This document shows positions 26,101-37,871 of a DNA stretch of 64,000 nt, in pieces. The translations under genes were made by a program, and so were the position numbers. This stretch comes from Hemibagrus wyckioides (lineage: Eukaryota; Chordata; Actinopteri; Siluriformes; Bagridae), in assembly GCF_019097595.1 (NCBI RefSeq), contig NC_080723.1, positions 15,072,511 to 15,136,510 on the forward strand. Direction: 5' to 3'. How positions within the stretch are numbered: position 1 is the first letter of the stretch; every line of letters starts with the position of its first letter. Under the pieces are notes generated by a model. That model worked only from the letters and a program-made list of their open reading frames with translations. It was not told the DNA's origin and ran no database searches.

Positions 26101-28370
26101 ATGTAGGAGAAGCTTACATTGAGGTCTGTTTAGAGTTTTGAATCTTCTTCCCATCACTCTGTTGGTTTTCCCTAGGTTCTGTGGATTTCTTACACATGCC
26201 AATAGTTGCATCTACTTATTATATTACCAAGGTTTGAATGATTGTGTGAATGTGTGTATACATGGTGCTCCATGATGGAATGGCATCTTCGGATCCGCCG
26301 TGATCCTGAATGAAACTTTTTAGAATTCTGTAGATGTGAGGCGTCACGAGAGATTTGGCAGCTTATATTGTTTAAGAGATACTGTAAATAAATCTGTGGT
26401 AGAGGAGGATATCAACCTCTGTTTATGTTTCAGCCTTATCATTGATCTTACAACTATATCAGCTTTGTGGTCTTTTGCCCACACCATTACTTTGTCCACA
26501 CCACTTTAGTTGCAAATGCATTAGCTCCTTTGCTGTATCTATAGCCTATATGCACGCATTAAGTACCAGTTTCCAGATTTCTAATAAACATACACGATGC
26601 AGGAAAGCATGCAGCTTCTCTATGAGGTCTTTGTGACAGCTTTAAATTGAAAACAGCAGCCAGAACTCGACATGTTATGGAGTTCATCACAAAACGCTCT
26701 TCATGATTCTACAAACACAAACAGGACGCCTTGTCCTAAAAGCTCGTGTTTTGGGCCTTCGGGGTTTGGAGGGGTATGGGTCCTCACTGAGCCTCAACAG
26801 ATGCCGTGTTCTGGCACACAAGAGTCCTCTTTCTTGGCTTGTGACTGTTTGTATTGTATGTGAGTAAAGTAGGAACGGAAAAGTCTAGCGCAAGTAGTCA
26901 TATGGAATCAGCACCTGAAATCCACACAGGTTCGGTCACAAATTTGCCAGATAAGATCTCCAGTGGAGATGAGCGTAAAGGTCTGCTGTAAAGGGATTAG
27001 CTACGCCACAGATGCAGCAGTCCCTGGGGACGCTTAAGCGTGACTTGACGTAAATGGCACATTTGATATATGCCTGGAGAAAACAATCAGGAGCATTTAT
27101 GATTTAAACTTGTTTTACTGTTCTGGCTCATTAAACAACACTGCACTGGGACTGGATTCTGTTTCACTTGCAAGTCGTCTTTGGATAACAGTAGACATCA
27201 AATATCTAATTGTATATCTAAACGAAGCTGCCAGACTTAATGAAAGCTTGTATTATTAGGGAGCAGGTTTGAAGGAGGTCATCGAGTGGCCACATGTCTT
27301 TCTGGAAGCATAAACAGTGTGTCATGAATTATTCAGCAACCTTCAGGAATGTTTGACAAATTACCATTTCCCATTACATCAACAGAATAAGGGACACAAT
27401 TCACTCTGTGTGTGTGTGTGTGTGTGTCCTTGTGCCAAAACACAGCATGTCAATGACCAAACATGTGCTCAGGGCATTTATATGATCTTGGAAAAACACT
27501 TAAGACATTATATCAGCTTAATATTCTGGGCAGGTTACGATGGTCATGAAAATATTTCATGAGTCAACATTTTTTCCACCCAGAGCACAGAGCAGCATGT
27601 TTACTATAAATACCTGAATCCAGTAATGTTATAAATTGAGACAAATCTAACCATACTTAAGATAACATTATGATGATGTCTTTCTAAATTTACTAAATTA
27701 AATATGTATTTTGTGGAATTTAAGGAAGCCACCGTAATAGTCTCTTTAAACATTGTGTTGTGATAATCATTTATTTTTAGTTGTTTTGGATTTCTGGGTC
27801 ACGTTCTTCCGGGTTACAGTATCCTGAGTTTGACCACCTGGTCTTTCTAAATAAAGCAGAACTACAAGGAGAAAGCATGAAATCTGAACAGATTGTACTA
27901 CTAATAAATCTTATAATTGATTGGGTATCATATTCTTTCAAACCTTAATATTTAGAACTGGATATTTAAAACGCGTTGTAATAAGTCATTATTTAATTCT
28001 GCCCTAACAAAGACTTACAAAACCTCTCAGTGAGGCTCCAGATGACATAAACTGAAGTTGAAACATGGCAGAGAGTGAAGCAATTTGGAGTCCGCCCATG
28101 TGTCTTCAATAGGAGTGATTAGGTTTTGGGCGAATGCCTTTTCCCTGGAAGCATCGCTACCTTTGCCAATTTAGAATAAGTGAGAATAAAAATGTAGCAC
28201 AGAGCTAACATTCATCCTGAACTGCTTTGACAAAATTGAAAGATCTAGGATAAGCATTTTTATATTGAAACCATTTATTCACTTGGAGACTTCCATGGGT
28301 TTTTAGGAAAGTCCTGTTTGGTTTCTAATCAAGAAAATTCACGTCTTACAAATTCCTTCTCACTAGCTGT
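26101..28370. other. Intergenic, no gene seen
   Basis: Mostly unique-looking AT-rich DNA with one GT run near 27407-27426. Possible conserved non-coding sequence cannot be judged without alignment. Confidence 0.45.
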
Positions 28371-28413
28371 TTATAGGTGTGGTGTTTATGTATAGATTTA
28401 CGCTCTTCTGATT

Positions 28414-28542
28414 GTGTGTGTGTGTGTGTGCGTGTGTGTGTGTGTGGGGGGGCATTGTATATTTTGGACCATAGAATTTGTATCTTAGCAAGGAAAGCTA
28501 TCCTAGAAAAACAGCTTCATTATTATTTCAGTAAAAGGTCCT

Positions 28543-28575
<33 letters not shown>
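28414..28575. repeat. Two (GT)n runs
   Basis: GT runs at about 28414-28446 and 28544-28575, separated by about 100 bases of unique sequence. Confidence 0.9.
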
Positions 28576-28576
<1 letters not shown>

Positions 28577-28599
28577 ATTTTGATAAACTAAAACCATTT

Positions 28600-30220
28600 A
28601 GATTAGGATTAGATGTGGGAATAGTGTTCCTAAACTTCATAAGGGTTTTCTCTGGTTTCTCCTGCAAACATGTAGATGGATTTTTGCAACAGTGTGTGTT
28701 TGTTAGTGTGCCTGTGTAATCCTCTATGATTAGCCGGTATCTCATTCAAGGTGTAATTCAGCCTCGTGCTCATTGTGTAGGCCCGGCATCCACCACAACA
28801 GGATAAAGCGCCTCTGAAACATAATAACTTGCTGTAATTCGCTTGAACTCATCCCAAGCTCAGTTTGTTTTATGAAGAGCAGTTCATCTGTAACTAAAAA
28901 GCAGTAAATGTAACTGTAGACAACATGTGCAAGAACAACTTCCTGTCATACATTTGCCTATGAATGGTTAATAAAACCCCTAACTTTTCTTTTCTCAAGG
29001 ACAAGGATTAAGAAATAGGATTAGGCAACTGTCGTCATTTACAGTTTGGGTACATGATACGTATTAAAGTAACTCGTTTCACTGTTCCAGCTTATTAACG
29101 CAGTTGCTTAACACATGGTCTTTTGTATCTAGAATCCAATTTCCTGAGTTAGCAGTGCCCACATTTGGAGGAACAGAGGGTACATGAAAAGGGATAATTA
29201 GACAAGGGGCCTATAAAGCTGGAAGCGTAGCGTGGTGCAGATGTTGGACTTGGCAAACACAGAGCCATGTTACTCAGTGCTCACTGCTTGCTGCTGCTAG
29301 GACGAATGTTTTATCAGTGCCAACGCAGCGTATAAACCGCCACACCTCTCATCTGTCTTCAATTATGACACTCTTTCCATCTTATGTCTAATCAGCACCA
29401 GTGTTGGTACTGTGCTGTATTTTTACTGGAATGGATAATTAGCGTTTTCTGTGAGCGTTGTTAGATGAAAGCAGGGGTTTGGAAACAAATATTGTTAATG
29501 TTCATGTAGGAAATGAGATGGGACGGAGCTTCATTTATTTGGAATAGGAGATGCGTTCAAAAAAAATTTAAGAAAAAAGAGAGAGAGAGAAGAAAAAAAT
29601 TCACCTTCCTGCTTTGACGACCTACATTCCCCCTGTCTAAATGCGAGTGTGTGCATGTGTGTGCATGCTTATTTATACATTAATTTGCAGTGTGTTTGCT
29701 GTACGTGTGTGCCTTTTTAGCACACTACACATCAAAGACTAGAGTGAAAGTAGGATTTGCTGCTTAACCACAGGAAGTGGAACAGCTCTGAAGGTGAACC
29801 AGTGAAGGGAGGAGTTGAACAGAAGTGCAAGGAGTAGAAGCATGGGCTCTGTTTAAAGGAGCAAGTAGACAGATGAGGGGGGTGAAGCAGGGCAGATTGG
29901 GTGGAGAACAGGTTTAGCTCTACATCTGATTGTCTCTGCCTTGAGGTTAAAATGTGATCAGCAAACATGCTTCGATTTCACCAGGAGTCTAAAACCGGTG
30001 GCCATGTTAGTATTCTGATTTGAACCCTTGAGCTTCACCAATTTTTTAGTGGCCAAGATGCTAATCATTTAATTAGAGTTCAAATGAAACAAAACTATAT
30101 TATCTGTTCAAAAAAAAAAAAAAAAAAAAAAAAATCTATACAGCATCTCCATACCATATGATTAAGCTCAAAAGTCATTCACCGTATGTGTTATTTATTT
30201 TACATTTTTATTCTTGCTTG
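28600..30220. other. Intergenic, no gene seen
   Basis: Includes a GA-rich patch near 29575-29600 and a poly(A) run at about 30110-30134. No coding or RNA signal was found. Confidence 0.45.
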
Positions 30221-30224
30221 CACC

Positions 30225-30480
30225 ATGGTGCAGTGGTTAGTTTTGGCACCTTACAGCTTCATCCGGAGCTCAGGTTACAGTCTGTGTGGAGTTTTGTGAA
30301 CTTTGTTTCATGTCCACAAGGGTTTCTTTTGCACTAACTAGTTTTCTCCAATCTCCCAAAATCCTCCCAGGTGGATTGGCAACTCTAAACTGCACCTAGG
30401 TGTGAAGTGGTTTGTGTGTGTGTGTGTGTGTGCAGGGTGCCCTGTGATGGACTGCCATCCAGATTCATACATAACAGCCA
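30225..30480 (-). repeat. Degenerate dispersed repeat (family R1, inverted)
   Basis: GCACCATGGTGCAGTGGTTA, TTACAGCTTCATCC and CCAGGTGGATTGGC, then GGGTGCCCTGTGATGGACTG: the reverse complement of the repeat at 22335, with a GT run inside at about 30413-30432. Confidence 0.6.
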
Positions 30481-30484
30481 CAAA

Positions 30485-31090
30485 CTGGATTCTACAGGAT
30501 TTCTGTGAGAAGTGTGTGTGAACTGTTAACAGTTAACCTGGAAACAAAGCCATTGTGATGCTCTACGTCCCTCATGGAAGTAGGAAGCTGTTGTGTTTAC
30601 AGCTGTGACAATGAGCGCTTATGAAGTGACTGACAGCAAGTCACATCATAGACTCTAGAACCACGGTGACTCTGACTGACTCAGAGCAGTTAATGAAGAA
30701 GAATCAATGAATGAATGAATTTTTCAGATTTTCATAAAGCATGCCAATAATTCTGGAATTGACTTCAGGATCTATCTATCTGCCTATTGGTTTGTGAACA
30801 GGGTGGTTGTGCAGAAAGTTGTCTTGTTGGACAGGAAAGATGCTGGTGGCAGTTATTACATTTAGAGCAGTAAAGTTTTAAAGAGTGAGCCTTAGCGTTT
30901 AATCCGTGGGGAAACAGAAACACATTTACGAGTGTAACATGATCTATCCCGCAGTACTCGATGCAAACGGCACAGGCCAGGCCGTGAAACGCTTGATTCA
31001 CCACGAGTCGAATCCCATCATAGTTTAAGCGTAAATGACTTAATGTTGCTGAAGATGGACGGGTACAGACATCATACAGGTATGGACATT
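30485..31090. other. Unique non-coding stretch
   Basis: Less AT-rich, non-repetitive DNA upstream of tcof1. The stretch 30900-31060 has mixed composition and no recognised repeat or gene. Confidence 0.35.
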
Positions 31091-31096
<6 letters not shown>

Positions 31097-31121
<25 letters not shown>

Positions 31122-31660
31122 GCACACACAGGTCAAGCTGCACAAAAATAATTAAAGAAAACATTTCAAACAGATTGTGACTATGTGCTAAACGTGTGAA
31201 TTTATATCTGCGCTATATTAATGAGGCGAGACTGAACTTGTTTTGCCTCGTCTGAACATTTCCTGGTGTTTTGGTTGGAACACAGCCTATTTTCTCTCCT
31301 AAACTCGTGAATAGAGCTCTTTTACTGCTCTGACCTCGATGGCCACTCAGCACCACCCCTCCTTGGGTGACCCATCTGAGTAATCACCACATTATCCCCC
31401 ATCCCCCATACACATCTGCACGCACACACACACACTCCAGCACTATAAACACCACCTATTACCACCTCTCCACAAACACTGTATCAATACCAGCACTAAC
31501 CACTGCCAAACACAACCCAACTGGGCCAACACTTCTCTATCAAGACCACACACAACCACCTGAAACACACACTGCTGAGAGCAAACACATGCATCGGTCC
31601 ACATCACACTAACAAGTACATATCCATGCACCAGCAACTCAACCATAAACACACACACAT
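31097..31660. repeat. (CA)n run and CA-rich low-complexity tract
   Basis: A CA microsatellite at about 31097-31121 and a C/A-rich, G-poor strand asymmetry from about 31370 to 31660. Confidence 0.75.
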
Positions 31661-31807
31661 TTGAGCAAATTCAAATACTTATTGTTTATTTGTAAATTAT
31701 TGTCATTTCAGCCATCAATATTGTAGCTGATGCAATAAAATGAAACAGCGTTCCTTCAGGACAATACTGCTACATAAAACACAGAGCTGTATACAACACA
31801 GAAGGCA

Positions 31808-31842
31808 GACAGACAGACAGACAGGCAGACAGACAGACAGAG

Positions 31843-31938
<96 letters not shown>
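31808..31938. repeat. (AGAC)n(AGAT)n compound microsatellite
   Basis: AGAC units at about 31808-31840 switch to about 24 AGAT units. Confidence 0.95.
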
Positions 31939-32037
31939 CTAATTTAAGCAGCTGAATGCAAGTTTGAAGATATTTTACATCCATAATAATTTTTGCAGAT
32001 CTGCATAAATGTACATGATCTTTGCCCTAACTTTATA

Positions 32038-32419
32038 ACACACACACACACACACACACTTTTATTTGGATTGGTGCAGAAGTTGAGGTATCATGATATA
32101 AGTGAGTGTATAATTGGATATACTCAGATCAGGACATTGAAACCATCTGTGTATTATTGTGTAGATCCTTCTTGTGCTGCCAAGATAGTTCTGAATCGTT
32201 ACCCGTACTTCACAGGATTAATGAATCAAATTCATATGCACGCACACACACACACACACACACACACAACCTAAACCCCAAGGCAAACACTCTTGTCTAT
32301 TTTTTCTCAAATCTAAACTGGTGAGATTTTTTGATGAGGTGAGTTTTTTTTTTTAATGTGGCTTTTCACCCACAACTTCAAAACTCAACAAACTCTGCTT
32401 GCTTTGTAATGAATAACAG

Positions 32420-32468
<49 letters not shown>
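32038..32468. repeat. Cluster of (CA)n and (GT)n(GA)n runs
   Basis: CA runs at about 32038-32059 and 32241-32268, and a GT run passing into a GA run at about 32422-32468. Confidence 0.9.
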
Positions 32469-32619
32469 CTCAGCATGTAATTAAAAGTCAGCAGTTTCAT
32501 AAGGTAGTGTATTCCTCGAAAGAAATATAAAAGTGTTAAATCTAGACCTGTGCAAATGTCACACTTATAGAAACCCTTAAAGAGCCCTTGAAGAATTCAC
32601 AGCTCTATTGTGTTATATT

Positions 32620-33129
<510 letters not shown>

Positions 33130-33163
33130 AACAGCAACATTATGTGTTGTGTATATATTAATG

Positions 33164-33166
<3 letters not shown>

Positions 33167-33194
<28 letters not shown>
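33167..33194. repeat. (ATCT)n microsatellite
   Basis: Seven ATCT units just upstream of the tcof1 promoter. Confidence 0.9.
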
Positions 33195-33225
33195 AAGACA
33201 GAAAAAGCTACACGCGCTACAAAAC

Positions 33226-33245
33226 ACTACATTTCCCATAATGCA
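33226..33245 (+). promoter_or_regulatory. tcof1: ZNF143/Staf-type promoter motif
   Basis: ACTACATTTCCCATAATGCA closely fits the ZNF143 SBS consensus ACTACAATTCCCAGAATGC. It lies about 150-170 bases upstream of the tcof1 start codon. Confidence 0.6.
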
Positions 33246-33267
33246 TGTAATACGTAATCCGATGGCG

Positions 33268-33275
33268 TGACGTCA
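33268..33275. promoter_or_regulatory. tcof1: CRE, TGACGTCA
   Basis: Full palindromic CREB/ATF site about 120 bases upstream of the tcof1 start codon, 22 bases after the ZNF143-type motif. Confidence 0.6.
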
Positions 33276-33396
33276 CCAGTTCAAAGGTAAAATCAAGCAT
33301 GGTGGTGAAAGGAGGAAGCTAACAGTAACGTACAAATGCGATAAAGTTAATAAAATTAGATTTTTTGTTGGGTTTCTTTTGGGTGGGAGGGTAAAC

Positions 33397-33531
33397 ATGG
33401 CTTCAAAGGAGACTGGCGCTTCTGAGCATGCGCTGATCGATTTGATATATCGGCATTTAAAGGAGAGTGGATATAAGAAAGCAGCCAGCGCGCTCAAACA
33501 GCATGCTCCTCAGGTTTCTCACCTTTACTTG

Positions 33532-33565
<34 letters not shown>

Positions 33566-36500
33566 TGTAATATATGCACCAAACTGCACTGAACTGAAAT
33601 AGTGTGCTGATGTTGCAGGATTTTATTAACCAAACATCTAACAGTGTAGCATTAAACTCAGCAGGCAGGCAGGCGCGTGTGTGTGTGTGTGTGTGTGTGA
33701 GATCCCGTGTTTGTAAAACAGTACTCATCACGTAGCTCACAGCTTCTCAGACCTGTAGTTCCCGAAGTCCTGCACATTTTCCTAATGCACAGCCCTATCC
33801 TGACGTTGCAGTGGGTGTGTTAGAGCAGGGTGAGGGTATACAGCTGTAACTATAACTAACGTGGTAGATTTACACTACAGTTCTGAATTCTCTTTCATTT
33901 TCTATAAAGGTCAAGCATAGCATGTAATATATAGAAGTATATACAGCTCTGGAAAAAATTAAGAGACCACTCTCCAGATTTGAACCCTATTGAAAACCTC
34001 TGGAATGTCATCAAGAGGAAGATGGATGGTCACAAACCATCAAGCAAAGCTGAGCTGTTTCCTTTTTTTGCAAAAAGAGTGGTATAAAGTTCCCAACAGC
34101 AATGTGAAAAACTGTTGGAGAGGGAGGAAAGGAGGGGGAGAGTGAGTATATTGGTAGGAGAATGTTGGACATGGAGCTGCCAGGCAGGAGGCAAAGAGGA
34201 GGTATATGGATGTAATAAATGAGGATATGAAGCTAGTGGGTGTAAGTGTTGAGGATGCAGAAGATAGGGATAGGTGGAGAGAGATGATTCTCTGTGGCGA
34301 CCCCTGAAGGGAAAAGCCGAAAGAAGAAGAAAAGTCTTGCACTATATTTCTAACTCTTTCACAGTGCTTGCTCACATCTGGCCAGATGAAAATCAGGCTC
34401 TGGATTATTTACTAATAAGCACAGCTATTAATGTGCACCGTTTTTGAGAAATCAATTAATGAATAGAATAACTGATCTTCTAATCTGTCATGTCCTGCAG
34501 TGTATCATTAGTTAATAGTAGACTTTATAGTTTAAGGAAAGATGCACTAAATTATAAGATTTTTTATTTTTAAACAGCACATTTCGTATCATTCTTTGCA
34601 AGTTGCCAAATATATATAGTGAGAGAGAGAGAGAAAATGTATTATTTATTTATTTATTATTGACAGGCATATCTTCTAGACTTAATTTAGTTACTTTGGT
34701 GAAAATTTACATACTTAACAAAAGCAAAAACCTAGTCTTTAGATGATTTTACAGTAACCCAGAGCCCTAACCACTGAGCACTACTGCCCACTACTGCCCA
34801 GTTGCCTGAAAAGGTTTTCACACTGCCAACACTAGAGAAAAACAGAACAATTGAAATGTTAGAAAATAGTTTATTTATGATATTGATGCCTCTGCCACAG
34901 AGTAACAGATGAATTGTGTTGTCTGTCTGTCTGAGATTATTGTTAGAGTGATATAAGTACGAGTGTTTGATTTATATGGAATGATTATATTGTAACCGGC
35001 AGATGAACTAATTAGAGTTTGGAATTGATCTAAAGAGGGTCAAGGTCAAATGTCTCAAATAATTTGCCTCAGTACTTCACATTTGCAGGCTAGTTTAAGT
35101 GACTTTCTTGCATATAAATTAGTAACAAGAAGGACCAAACATGTTGGCGGAGGCGTCCCTGTTAATGGAGTTGGGGTCTTGACTTGTTTGGTCATTCTTC
35201 ATTATAAAATCCAACTTAAATCAAGAATCAACAGTTTCTCTGAAACATAAGTGTAATTAGGAAAAAGAAATAAATATGTAAGATACAGCGTCTCCAAAAG
35301 TTCAGGAACCAATGAGAGTAAAACGTCATATACTTAATGTAGGCAGTTGAATGTAAGCATTTTCTCACCCTATTTATGCAGATTTTGATACTTATGCAGC
35401 CTGTTTCTTGCCCACCATATTCTGGTTGTATTTTTGTACGACCTGTAATAGAAATGCAGGTCATATATAGTAAAAAAATATTTTAAGGGAAAACAATTAC
35501 CACACAATTTTGTTAATGTGGGTAATGATGGAAACTGATGTGCATACTTTGACGTGTATGTAAACACACACAGTTTCTGTTCTTAATTTTTCTATCCAAT
35601 AGCATTCAAGGCATTCTTCATAAAAAAACTGTCTTGCAATATTGTCAATGTTTCTTTTATTTATTTATTTGTATACATCATCCCAGCTTCATGGTGGTCC
35701 AGCAGCAGCATCCCGTTTTCTCATTGCCGCGGCCTGGGTTCGATTCCCGGGCAGGGTGCTAACCCAGCCCCTGAAGAGCTAACTCTCAGTGCCAGGTTAA
35801 ATGGGAGGGCTGCGTCAGGAAGGGCATCCAACGTAAAAACTGCCAAATCAAAATATGCTAACAAAATGATCCGCTGTGGCGACCAGGAAGCAGCCAAAAG
35901 AACACCACCAACAACAAAACCATTTGTATACATCATCCCGGCCCTGAGATTAGCTCCTAGCCAGAATGACACTTTCCTTAAATGAAAACTTACAGAGCAA
36001 ATTTAGTTTCAATGCAGCATGTGGCATTTGTCTGAGGATGTGGAGGTTTTTCACTATTACATTAAAAATAATCTATAAGAAGGCATATTGCACTTGCACA
36101 ATATCATATCATGTCTCTCTCTCTCTCTCTCTCTCATTAATGAAAAAAAAATTTTTACACAGTGAAAGGAATAAGCTCAAAAAAGAAACATTTTATTATC
36201 CTCTGAATTGTTTTGGTTTAATCTAGAATGACTTCTCGTGACTGACTAAATCTGATTCTCTGCCTAATTTGTAGGTAAAGTCTGGGACTGTAAAAGTGTC
36301 ACTCAGTGATATATTCAAGAAATGGTTGAGGTAAGAGATTGATTGAAAGCTGTGATGTTAAGTCCTTGTCTCTTATGCTATAAAATGAGCTAAATTAATC
36401 AAATGAATATTTTACCTTTTGCAGTGAGGAACAGGAAAAGAAGAATGATGAAGGAAAAGCATCCCAGACAGGTGCAGGTAAATTCTATAAAACTTTTAGA

Positions 36501-37840
36501 TTTAATTGCATTTATTTGATAGACACTTCGAACAAAGGCTACTTGAAAAATAGGTGCGAAAGACTGAGTGTAACAGAATGAGATTTGGGCAGGGATGGGG
36601 GCAGTGGTAGCTCAGTGGTGAAGGTGATGGGCTGAGTCTGAATCTCAGGATGTTAATCTGCTGCAGCTGCTCAGTTGTATAAATGAGAGAAATGTAAGCG
36701 CCTCTGGATAAAGGCATCTGTCAAATACTGTAAATGAGACTAGAAGGTTCCCTACACAAGGCCTCATATATTGTGTTACACTGGGTATTTGGCAGAGGAT
36801 TTAACATCATACAATACATTCAGTGTACTAAAGTCGGCAATTCACACTCTGCAAAAGTAATCTCAAATTAGAATAGGCTGCAGAGTTGCTTCTCCCATGG
36901 ACAAAGAGATAGCATATTAGCTCAGACCCCACTGCGATAATGGCTTTTTTTTTTTCAGCAGCATACAGGAACCGGAAGATTTCTACAAATATTTAAGGCA
37001 TGTTAAATAAGATACCTTAAGAAATTTCAATCTGACCACAGTGGTGGACTGACAAGATCTAAAAAGATCAGATGTAATGCTATTGAATACCAGACAAGTA
37101 ACTTCATCAATCCTGAAGGAATTTTTTTTTTTTTTTTAGAAGAGAGACTTCTTCAGATTACAAGAAAAATAAATATTAAATGAAAAAATAATGTATTCAA
37201 AAATGTAAATGAAATATAAAATATTAATAAAAAATGAAATGTATAAATGAAATAATATATTTAAAAATGTAAATATAAAATATAAATAAAGAAATGAAAT
37301 ATTTTGCAGACTTTAGTACGCTGTTTTTATATTCTATATATACAAATGTATACATATATAAAATATATTCAAAGTACAAAAAAAAAAAATACAAACGTGT
37401 GGAGCAGGTGTCAGAAATCAAGACCTTTGGAGTCTTGGAATTTTTTGGATGCATTCAATAAAAAAACATATAAAGCAAATAATTACATTGAAATTTCTGG
37501 CATTTGGCAGACAGCCTTATCCAGAGCGGCTTATAGATTATCTCATTTTATGCAACTGAGTAATTGAGGGCTAAGGGCCTTGCTCAAGGGCCCTGATGGA
37601 CCTAGGGTTCAAACTCACAACCTTCTGATCAGTAGACCAACACCTTAACCACTAAGCTACCACATCCCTTGTCCCCATCAGCACTGCCAAACAGTTACCC
37701 CAGGAGCAGGAACCACGAAGTAGTTCATTCCTGAACTTGTCTTTTTGGTGTCACTTTTGACTGACATTTGGCTCCAGTATAACCCCACAACATGGCTTAT
37801 ACTGTCTAATCCATCAGCCTTAAAACTTTCAACTTTCTTC

Positions 37841-37871
<31 letters not shown>

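Noticed and set aside
31715..31984. Open frame with repeated SIYL residues
   Set aside because: It is a translation of the AGAT microsatellite.
33379..33396. Upstream in-frame start for tcof1
   Set aside because: The codon at 33379 is TTG, not ATG. The ATG at 33397 is the first in frame and gives the expected N-terminus.
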